A DNA stretch of 64,000 bases from [Mycobacterium] vasticus (GTDB lineage: Bacteria; Actinomycetota; Actinomycetes; Mycobacteriales; Mycobacteriaceae): assembly GCF_020181595.1 (NCBI RefSeq), contig NZ_CP084028.1:2432398-2496397 (forward strand). Reading direction: 5' to 3'. Every line of letters starts with the position of its first letter. Within the stretch, counting starts at the first letter, position 1. A program made the position numbers and the translations under genes. The notes below the pieces were generated by a model. The model did not search any database. It had not been told where the DNA came from and saw only the letters and a list, made by a program, of their open reading frames with translations. Shown here one piece after another: positions 52,231 through 58,827 of the stretch.

Positions 52231-52902
52231 TCAGCTTCCGATCGGGACGAACCCGTTGCCCGGCCCGTCGCCGGCGTTGACGTCATCGAGGATCGCGCTG
52301 AATCTCGTGAAGTACGTCAGCGGCATCGGGAGGCTGAACCTGTTGCCCGGACTGACGGCACCGCCGTAGACCAGGCCGACCAACAGACCGTCCACGGTCA
52401 CTGGGGCTCCGACATCACCGGCCTCGAATTGTCCCCACATCGTCATGCGCGGCCAGCCGTCGAATCTGATGCGATTGCAGATGCCCGGGGTGGTGGGACC
52501 GAATTTGCACACCAGAGAATCGAATCCCGGGTCCGGGCCTATGCCGTTGATCGCAATGCCGCCGTAGTCCGACGCCGCAATCATGTCGGGCACATCGAAC
52601 TTGATCACCGCGTAGCGAAGGTCACCGTTGACGGCCGCGATGGTGCCGACGACGGTGTCTGTTCCCGCGAGGGCGACGGAGGCGCCGGGCCCGCCGCACT
52701 GCGCGCCGGTGAAGCCCACCGTGCCACCGGCCCGATCGCGTCCGATCGTGGTCAGCGTGCAGTAGCTGTTGCCGTCGACGACGATGACGGCCCCACCGCC
52801 CAGGATCACCATCGCAGCGGCTGGCGGGGCGACCGGCAGTCCGACGCCGAAGATCAGGGCGAGGGCAAGGGCGAGCCGCCAACGAGTGACGCGGTAGCTC
52901 AC
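52231..52902 (-). CDS. Secreted trypsin-fold protein without catalytic residues
   Basis: This 223-residue protein has a signal peptide (about residues 1-30, ending PPAAA) and a chymotrypsin-like domain similar to Rv1815-type mycobacterial secreted proteins. The histidine motif expected as TAGHC reads TGAQC (Gln68). The serine motif expected as GDSGGPV reads GDVGAPV (Val164). The aspartate region shows LRYAVIKF with no acidic residue in place. Cysteines 48/69 and 132/142 can still form the usual disulfides. It probably binds rather than cuts. Its GTG lies 8 bp after the PGRS-protein stop, so the two are likely co-transcribed. Family assignment is by motif. Confidence 0.8.
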   Translation of the reverse strand: MSYRVTRWRLALALALIFGVGLPVAPPAAAMVILGGGAVIVVDGNSYCTLTTIGRDRAGGTVGFTGAQCGGPGASVALAGTDTVVGTIAAVNGDLRYAVIKFDVPDMIAASDYGGIAINGIGPDPGFDSLVCKFGPTTPGICNRIRFDGWPRMTMWGQFEAGDVGAPVTVDGLLVGLVYGGAVSPGNRFSLPMPLTYFTRFSAILDDVNAGDGPGNGFVPIGS

Positions 52903-52910
52903 GTCACCCG

Positions 52911-55103
52911 TCAGCTGTTGGGGTTCGGGGCAGATGCGCCGTCAGCTCCGGGTGTTCCCGGTGTTCCGTCGGCGCCGCCGTCGGTGCCGTTGCCGCCGGG
53001 GTTCTGGTAGCTCCCGCCACCGTCGCCGCCGTTGCCACCGGCACCATCGCCGTTGGGGCCGGCCTGTCCGCCGATTCCACCGTTGCCGCCGCTACCGCTT
53101 GCGACAAGTCCGGCGCCGCCACCGCCGTTGCCGCCGTCGCCACCAGTTCCTCCGGTGCCGCCGTTGGCGGCTCCGCCCGTGCCGCCGGTCCCGCCGTAGC
53201 CGTTTTGCAAGCTGTTGTCGTCTGAGCCTAGAGGGCCTAGGCCGCTGCCGCCGACGCCACCGTTGCCGCCGTTGCCGCCTTGGCCTCCTGTGCCTGCGCC
53301 GCCACCTCCACCCCCGCCGCCACCGGCATGCATCGAGCCGCCGGAGCTGTTGCCGGCTCCGCCGCTGCCGCCTGCACCGCCGACGCCGCCGTCACTGGCG
53401 CCGCCGTTGCCGCCGACACCACCCTTGCCGCCGGTACCGCTGGCGCCCAAACCAGCGCCGCCACCTATGCCGCCCGCACCACCGTGGCTCGCAGCTCCGC
53501 CATCGACGCCATCACCGCCGTCACCGCCGGTGCCGCCGTCGCCACCGTTGCGGCCACCGGTCATGGGGCTCGTGATGCCCCCAACGCCGCCGTTGCCGCC
53601 GGCCCCGGCGACGCTGCCGGCACCGCTGGCCTCACCGCCGTTGCCGCCATTGCCGCCCGCACCGCCGTCACGGGCGCTGCTCAGGGCGCTGCCCGGGCCG
53701 CCGCTGCCGCCGTCGCCACCCTTACCGGCGGTGCTGTCGACACCCTGGGCCGAGCCACCGGCGCCGCCGTTGCCACCGACACCACCATCACGGCCGCTGC
53801 CTAAGCCACCGGCGACACCGCCGAGACCGCCGTTGCCGCCGTTACCCGCGGTGCTGCCGTCACCAGTGGCTGCGCCACCACTACCGCCGGCACCACCGAC
53901 ACCACCATCGCGGCCGCCACCCATGGCGCTGCCGGGGCCGCCTCGCCCGCCGTCACCACCGTTGCCGGCGGTGCTGCCGTCACCGATGGCAGCGCCACCG
54001 TTGCCACCGGTGCCTCCGCTGCTGCCGTCGATGTTTCCCATGCCGAGGGCGAAGGCGCCACCGATTCCGCCATTGCCGCCGTTACCAGCGATGCTGTCAG
54101 CGCCGCTGCTGGCGCCGCCGTCACCGCCGTTGCCGCTGGTGCCGGCGTCACCACTGAGCCAGTAGCCGGACTGACTGCCCTTGCCACCCTCACCGCCGTC
54201 ACCGCCGGTGCTGCCGACTCCGTCAGCGCTGCCGCCGTTGCCGCCGTTGCCGGCCGTGCCACCGGTACCGCCGACGGAGAAGATGCCCGGGGCGCGGCCG
54301 TTGGCGCCGCCGTTACCACCGGTGCCGCCCGTGCCACCATTGCCGACCGAGTTTCCGCCGTTGCCGCCGTTGCCACCATCACCGGTAGTGCTGAACAGGT
54401 ATCCGCTGCGACCGCCGGCACCACCGTTGCCGCCATCGCCGGCGTGCAGCCCGTCCAGACCCGCGCCGCCGTTGCCGCCGGCACCGCCGTTGCCGGCCCA
54501 GTTCGCCGCCCCGCCAGCACCACCGTCGCCACCGGCGCCCCCGTCACCGCCGGCACCACCGTTGCCCAGCCAACCGGCGGCGCCACCGGCGCCACCGTCC
54601 ACGCCGTCCTGCGTGCTGCTCCAGCCGGTGCCGCCGTCACCGAAGATCCAGCCGCCGTTGCCGCCGTCGACATGGGTCTCGGTGCCGTCGACGCCGTTGC
54701 AGATCAGGCCGCAGGCCCCGCCGAACGCGAAGAGCGGGTTGATGAGGTCGTTGGTCTGCGCGCCGAGCGGGCTGTCGATCCACTCCTGCAGTGCGGCGTG
54801 CAGCGGCAGATAGAAGTCGTCCTGGAACCAGTCGCCCAAGTCAGTGCCTACCGCCACGCCGGCCAGGTCATCGCCACCGGACATCGCCGCCAGGTCGAGC
54901 GTCGGTGCCGAGTCCAGGCCGCCCCAATAGCCGGGGTCGAACAGCGTCCCCCACGCGGCCGGGTCCAGCAGGTCGGCCATGACGTCGTCGAAGTCGGCGT
55001 GTGCGGCCGGGGCCAGTCCAAACGCCGCCAACACCCCGAAAGACGCTCCCGCAGTAGCCAGTGACGCGGACCCATTTGCCTTAAGCCAACCTGAGATCTT
55101 CAC
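52911..55103 (-). CDS. Secreted PGRS-repeat protein lacking a PE domain
   Basis: This 730-residue protein starts with a Sec signal peptide (residues 1-36, cleavage after PAAHA). About 110 residues of unique acidic/aromatic sequence with two cysteines follow (GACGLICNG). From about residue 147 it is a PGRS domain of GGxGG and NGG repeats to the C-terminus. The linker CNGVDGTETHVDGGNGGW resembles the segment that joins PE and PGRS parts in PE_PGRS proteins, but the PE domain itself is missing. Export would therefore be by Sec, not ESX-5. GTG at 55103 has no ribosome site; TAGACA lies 6 nt upstream, a weak match to the leaderless pattern. Function unknown. Confidence 0.88.
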   Translation of the reverse strand: MKISGWLKANGSASLATAGASFGVLAAFGLAPAAHADFDDVMADLLDPAAWGTLFDPGYWGGLDSAPTLDLAAMSGGDDLAGVAVGTDLGDWFQDDFYLPLHAALQEWIDSPLGAQTNDLINPLFAFGGACGLICNGVDGTETHVDGGNGGWIFGDGGTGWSSTQDGVDGGAGGAAGWLGNGGAGGDGGAGGDGGAGGAANWAGNGGAGGNGGAGLDGLHAGDGGNGGAGGRSGYLFSTTGDGGNGGNGGNSVGNGGTGGTGGNGGANGRAPGIFSVGGTGGTAGNGGNGGSADGVGSTGGDGGEGGKGSQSGYWLSGDAGTSGNGGDGGASSGADSIAGNGGNGGIGGAFALGMGNIDGSSGGTGGNGGAAIGDGSTAGNGGDGGRGGPGSAMGGGRDGGVGGAGGSGGAATGDGSTAGNGGNGGLGGVAGGLGSGRDGGVGGNGGAGGSAQGVDSTAGKGGDGGSGGPGSALSSARDGGAGGNGGNGGEASGAGSVAGAGGNGGVGGITSPMTGGRNGGDGGTGGDGGDGVDGGAASHGGAGGIGGGAGLGASGTGGKGGVGGNGGASDGGVGGAGGSGGAGNSSGGSMHAGGGGGGGGGAGTGGQGGNGGNGGVGGSGLGPLGSDDNSLQNGYGGTGGTGGAANGGTGGTGGDGGNGGGGAGLVASGSGGNGGIGGQAGPNGDGAGGNGGDGGGSYQNPGGNGTDGGADGTPGTPGADGASAPNPNS
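52990..54660 (-). repeat. PGRS-encoding GC-rich repeat tract
   Basis: This is a long array of degenerate 9-bp units (GGC-GGx-xxx pattern on the minus strand) encoding Gly-Gly-X. It includes larger blocks of about 100 bp that recur with GxGSTAGNGGxGG-type units. The tract is inside the coding region. Confidence 0.8.
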
Positions 55104-55204
55104 GCGGCCTGTCTAGCACGGGAGTTGGTTACCCGCCATTCGAGCCGCAGACCCAGATATGCGTCGGAGGGAACGCACGCGTGGGGCCCATCAGCGCGCG
55201 CCGC

Positions 55205-55210
55205 TACCCT
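55205..55210 (+). promoter_or_regulatory. Candidate -10 element for leaderless serine hydrolase
   Basis: TACCCT (TANNNT) is followed by exactly 6 nt and GTG at 55217, which decided the start codon. Confidence 0.5.
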
Positions 55211-55216
55211 GACCGG

Positions 55217-56419
55217 GTGAATCTCGACCCGAACCAGGCGTCCATCCGCGAGGCCTGTGACGCCGGCCTCCTGTCCGGCGCAGTCACCCTGGTCTGGCAG
55301 CGCGGGCAGGTGCTGCAGGTCAACGAGATCGGCCACCGCGATGTCGGAGCGGGCCTGCCGATGACCCGCGACACGGTGTTCCGGATCGCCTCGATGACCA
55401 AACCCGTCACGGTGGCCGCCGCGATGATCCTTGTCGACGAGGGCCGGCTGCGGCTGAACTACCCGATCGCGCACTGGCTGCCCGAGTTCTCCGCACCGCA
55501 GGTGCTGTCCGACCCGGCCGGCCCGCTGACGCAGACCGTGCCGGCCCGACGGCCGCTGACGGTCGAAGACCTGATGACGCACCGCTGCGGCATCGGCTAC
55601 GGGTTCTCGGTGCCCGGCCCGATCGCCCGCGAGTATCAACGCCTGCCGTTCGGCCGCGGACCCGACGCCTGGCTGACCGCACTGGCAGCCCTGCCCCTGG
55701 TGGATCAGCCCGGCGAGCGGGTCACCTACGGCCACGGCATCGACGTGCTGGGCGTGCTGCTGTCCCGCATCGAGGGCAAGCCTCTGCCGCAGGTGCTCGA
55801 CGAACGGATCCTGGGTCCGCTCGGGATGGCCGACACCGGCTTCTGCATCTCGCCGGAAGGCCGTAGGCGCAGCGCGACCATGTATCGCGTCGACGGCGAC
55901 ACACTGCGCGACGACGCGATGGGCCCGATGCCGATCACCATGCCGGCCTTCCCCAACGCCGGCGGCGGGCTGATGTCCACGGCCGACGACTATCTGGCAT
56001 TTGCGCGGATGCTGTTGGCGAACGGCATGTTCGACAGCAACCGGGTGCTCTCGGAGGATTCGGCGCGGGCCATGCGCACTGATCGGCTCACCGCCGGGCA
56101 ACGCCGGCATCCGTTTCTGGGGGCACCATTCTGGGTGGGCCGCGGGTTCGGGCTGAATCTGTCGGTGGTGACCGACCCGGCTAAGTCTCAACCGCTCTAC
56201 GGTCCCGGAGGTGTGGGTGCGTTCAGCTGGCCGGGCGCCTACGGAACCTGGTGGCAGGCCGATCCGTCCGCAGGCCTGATCCTGATCTATCTGGTGCAGA
56301 ACTCGCCGACGTTGTCCACCGAGTCGGCCGCGGCGATCGCCGGTAACACCTCGGTCGCCAAACTGCGGGTCGCGCAACCGAAGTTCGTGCGCCGGACCTA
56401 CGCGGCGCTGGGCCTGTGA
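55217..56419 (+). CDS. Serine hydrolase, beta-lactamase/EstB family
   Basis: This 400-residue protein has the class-C beta-lactamase fold used by esterases, D-peptidases and lactone hydrolases. The nucleophile motif S-x-x-K is SMTK (in FRIASMTKPVTVAAAM) near residue 60. The tyrosine motif is VTYGHGIDVLG near residue 177, where YGH replaces the usual YxN. The third motif region near GPGGVGAFSWPGAYGTWW has the form seen in EstB-type esterases. No signal peptide is visible. The GTG at 55217 was chosen for its leaderless-type promoter. An in-frame ATG at 55181 lies upstream of that promoter. Substrate is unknown. Confidence 0.88.
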   Translation: MNLDPNQASIREACDAGLLSGAVTLVWQRGQVLQVNEIGHRDVGAGLPMTRDTVFRIASMTKPVTVAAAMILVDEGRLRLNYPIAHWLPEFSAPQVLSDPAGPLTQTVPARRPLTVEDLMTHRCGIGYGFSVPGPIAREYQRLPFGRGPDAWLTALAALPLVDQPGERVTYGHGIDVLGVLLSRIEGKPLPQVLDERILGPLGMADTGFCISPEGRRRSATMYRVDGDTLRDDAMGPMPITMPAFPNAGGGLMSTADDYLAFARMLLANGMFDSNRVLSEDSARAMRTDRLTAGQRRHPFLGAPFWVGRGFGLNLSVVTDPAKSQPLYGPGGVGAFSWPGAYGTWWQADPSAGLILIYLVQNSPTLSTESAAAIAGNTSVAKLRVAQPKFVRRTYAALGL

Positions 56420-56420
56420 G

Positions 56421-57041
56421 CTAGAGGCTCGCTCCCGCACGGCGAGCCTTGTCCAGAGCCGCTTCGCGCATCTGTGCCCGCTCCTCGGGAGTCCACCGCG
56501 TGGTCGGCTCGAATACCAGGGTTTGGACGCTGTAGCCGAGCATGGTGAACACGTACTCCAGATAGGGCCGCTGGAAGTCCTGCAGGTCGGCGCGATTGCC
56601 GTCGTAGGCGCTGGAACGGGTCAGGATGAGTTGCACCGGCTTGCCCTCACCGAGCATGCCCACGTGTTCGCCGCGCTCGTTGAGCGTGAAGCTGGCCATC
56701 GGCTGCACGATGACATCGATCCACGCCTTGAGCGCATGCGGCACATGCCAATTCCACATCGGCGAGGACACCACCAGCCGGTCGAAAGAGCGGACCCGGT
56801 CGATCTCGGCCAGCACCTGGTCCCAGATCTGCTTCTGCTCCGGGGTTCGTCGCTCGCCGTAAAGCGGTGCGAACTTGGCGAGTGCGGCATCTCGCCCGAA
56901 CACCAGCATCTCGTCGGTCCACACCGAGAACCGCTCCACCTCACCGACGGCGGCGGGTGCGGCGTCCAGGAACGCCTGGGCCAGGGCCGACGACAGCGAG
57001 TGTTCCTGTTTCGGGCTGGCTTCCACCCACAGCGTTCTCAT
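56421..57041 (-). CDS. FMN-dependent NAD(P)H oxidoreductase, AzoR type
   Basis: This 206-residue flavodoxin-fold reductase has the N-terminal FMN-phosphate loop RTLWVEASPKQEHSLSSALA. The conserved SSPMWNWHVPHALKAWID follows near residue 92, the PMYN-x-PxxLK motif of azoreductases/quinone reductases. It reduces flavin or quinone with NAD(P)H. It starts 8 bp after the flavin-monooxygenase-like gene and could supply it with reduced flavin, which is inference from position. It converges with the serine hydrolase, whose stop is 1 bp away. Confidence 0.88.
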   Translation of the reverse strand: MRTLWVEASPKQEHSLSSALAQAFLDAAPAAVGEVERFSVWTDEMLVFGRDAALAKFAPLYGERRTPEQKQIWDQVLAEIDRVRSFDRLVVSSPMWNWHVPHALKAWIDVIVQPMASFTLNERGEHVGMLGEGKPVQLILTRSSAYDGNRADLQDFQRPYLEYVFTMLGYSVQTLVFEPTTRWTPEERAQMREAALDKARRAGASL

Positions 57042-57049
57042 CGGGGCCT

Positions 57050-58210
57050 TCAGATCATCGCGATCGGGGATATCTTCACGCCGACCTCCAGCGCACCCGC
57101 CAGCTCGCGTGCCACGTCGTAGTCGAACACCACATGCCCGCAGATGATGTCGACGTCGCGTTTGGCGCGCTGCATCGGATTGGTCAGGAAATGCACGCTG
57201 GCCCCAGATGATTCGAGCAGATCGGCGATCACCGTGCGGGACTCGTGCACGATGTGGGCGGCGGCCGCGCGGGCATCGGCCCGCATGGCCCGCCCGATCC
57301 GCTCCCCCGCGTCGACCCCATGCTGCAGCCCCGACACCGTGTCGTCGAGCAACCCGCGCAGGGCCCGCAACCGGACCCGGGCATCCCCGAGGCGGATCTG
57401 CGCGGCGGGCTGATTCTTCTGCGCCGCACCGGAATAGGCCAGCACCCGCTCGGACAGCCGCTGCGCGAACAGCTCGGCCACCCGTTCGGCCGAGCCTAGG
57501 GCGGGCATGGCCGCCACCAGCGCCAGCGCCGGAACCATCGGCCACCGGTACGCCGAGGCGTCGTGCAGCGCAGCGCCCGGTGCCGTTCCGGAGTAGATGT
57601 CGATGACTTTGACCAGGCGGTGTTCCGGCACCCAGGCGTCGGTGATGACGACGTCGTTGGAGCCGGTGGCGCGCATGCCGGCGGTGTGCCAGACGTCCTC
57701 GACGATGATGTCACCGGCCGGCAGCAGCGCCAGCGCCGGGTAGGGCGCCTCGTCAGGCCCGCAGATCGCGCCGACCAGAATCCAGTCGGCGGCCATCACG
57801 CCGGTGGCCCACGACCACCGTCCGGACAACCGGATGCCCTCACCATCAGGCACCCCGCGGCCGGTCGGGGCCAGCGGTGCCGGGCAGCGCACCGGCCCAT
57901 TGGCGAACACCTCGTCCTGGGCCTGCTCGCCGAACAGCGCCAGCATCCAGTTGTGCAGGGTGTAGAAGCCCAGCGTCCAGGCACTGGAGGCGCAGCCGTG
58001 CGCCATCCGCCGGATCGGGTCGAGGATCTGGCCGAACTCGGCCTGCTCACCGCCGTAGCGCGCCGGCAGCAGCAACCCGGCCAGCCCGGAGGCACGGTAG
58101 TCCTCGAGGGTCTCTTCCGGAAGCCGGCGCAGTTCTTCGGCCTCGGCGGCACGTTGCGCCAGGGCCGCAATGAAGGCATCGGTCACACCGGCGTCCGCGC
58201 TGCGCGTCAT
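57050..58210 (-). CDS. Acyl-CoA dehydrogenase-fold flavin monooxygenase (group D-like)
   Basis: This 386-residue protein has the three-domain acyl-CoA dehydrogenase fold: N-terminal helices (LEDYRASGLAGLLLPARYGG), a middle beta domain (RLSGRWSWATGVMAADWILVG; WHTAGMRATGSNDVVITDAWVP) and a C-terminal helical domain of the type-2 class. I see no catalytic glutamate of true acyl-CoA dehydrogenases. The pattern fits FMNH2-dependent monooxygenases such as HsaA, DszC or SfnC. The following AzoR-type gene fits the reductase partner. ATG at 58210 has a leaderless-type TAGCGT 6 nt upstream and a TetR-like palindrome next to it. Substrate is unknown. Confidence 0.85.
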   Translation of the reverse strand: MTRSADAGVTDAFIAALAQRAAEAEELRRLPEETLEDYRASGLAGLLLPARYGGEQAEFGQILDPIRRMAHGCASSAWTLGFYTLHNWMLALFGEQAQDEVFANGPVRCPAPLAPTGRGVPDGEGIRLSGRWSWATGVMAADWILVGAICGPDEAPYPALALLPAGDIIVEDVWHTAGMRATGSNDVVITDAWVPEHRLVKVIDIYSGTAPGAALHDASAYRWPMVPALALVAAMPALGSAERVAELFAQRLSERVLAYSGAAQKNQPAAQIRLGDARVRLRALRGLLDDTVSGLQHGVDAGERIGRAMRADARAAAAHIVHESRTVIADLLESSGASVHFLTNPMQRAKRDVDIICGHVVFDYDVARELAGALEVGVKISPIAMI

Positions 58211-58216
58211 GCCCGG

Positions 58217-58222
58217 ACGCTA
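58217..58222 (-). promoter_or_regulatory. Candidate -10 element of the monooxygenase-reductase pair
   Basis: On the minus strand this reads TAGCGT (TANNNT), exactly 6 nt before the ATG at 58210, consistent with a leaderless message. The operator palindrome abuts it upstream. Confidence 0.5.
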
Positions 58223-58240
58223 CCATACCTTTTAGTATGG
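58223..58240. promoter_or_regulatory. Palindromic operator, probably for the adjacent TetR regulator
   Basis: CCATAC-N6-GTATGG is a perfect 6-bp inverted repeat with a 6-bp spacer. It lies in the 41-bp gap between the TetR stop and the monooxygenase start and covers the space between -10 and -35. Size and symmetry fit a TetR dimer site. Confidence 0.65.
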
Positions 58241-58251
58241 CCGGTGGTGGA

Positions 58252-58821
58252 TCAGTGCCGCAGCATCACATCCACGAACTTCTCGCGGCGTTCCGCGGCA
58301 AGCCGGCCCGGTCGTGAACCGGACACATGCAGGAACCCGATCCCGGCGGCGAAAGTGGCGCCCGCACGCATCTCGGCCTCCTCGGCGTCGAAGCCGTCGT
58401 CGAGAAACACCTGCCGAACCGCCTTGAGCACCCGACGATCCGAGGCACGCACCGCCTCAGCGACACTGGGCTCCGAACGCGCCCACTCCCGCATCGCGCG
58501 CTCCAACATCCAATGCCGCGGGCCCACCAGCGAATTCATCATCGCGACCAGTCGCTCACGCGGCGGCAGCGCATCCATCGCATCGAAGTCACCGCGGTCT
58601 GAGTCACGCACGGCCGCCCAGGTGCCGACCAGGGCCAGCCGATAGGCCTTCAGGTCGGTGAAATGCCAGTAGAAGCTGCCCTTGGTGACCCCGAGCCCCC
58701 GGCAGAGCCGGTCGATGGTCAGGGCCTTGATGCCGTCGGTGGCCAGCAGCTCGAAGCCGGCCTGCACCCAGTCCTGCACGGACAGGCGGGCATTGGCTCC
58801 CGCGGCGTCGGAGGCGGCCAT
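58252..58821 (-). CDS. TetR family transcriptional regulator
   Basis: This 189-residue regulator has the N-terminal helix-turn-helix: WVQAGFELLATDGIKALTID then RLCRGLGVTKGSFYWHFTD, with the recognition helix around KGSFYWHF. The C-terminal ligand domain is typical in length, with LVAMMNSLVGPRHWMLERA. It starts 6 bp after the flavoprotein-HEAT stop and ends 41 bp before the monooxygenase gene. It is therefore probably transcribed with the transporter and controls the downstream pair through the CCATAC palindrome. The ligand is presumably the imported compound or a product. Confidence 0.92.
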   Translation of the reverse strand: MAASDAAGANARLSVQDWVQAGFELLATDGIKALTIDRLCRGLGVTKGSFYWHFTDLKAYRLALVGTWAAVRDSDRGDFDAMDALPPRERLVAMMNSLVGPRHWMLERAMREWARSEPSVAEAVRASDRRVLKAVRQVFLDDGFDAEEAEMRAGATFAAGIGFLHVSGSRPGRLAAERREKFVDVMLRH

Positions 58822-58827
58822 GCCGAG

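Noticed and set aside
53215..54813. Long Pro/Pro-rich open frames on the plus strand opposite the PGRS gene
   Set aside because: They are the complement of the GGxGG coding array; the minus-strand frame has a signal peptide and PGRS structure.
55100..56440. Open frame on the minus strand (446 codons) opposite the serine hydrolase
   Set aside because: The plus-strand frame carries SMTK and other hydrolase motifs and a promoter; the opposite frame is low-complexity and motif-free.
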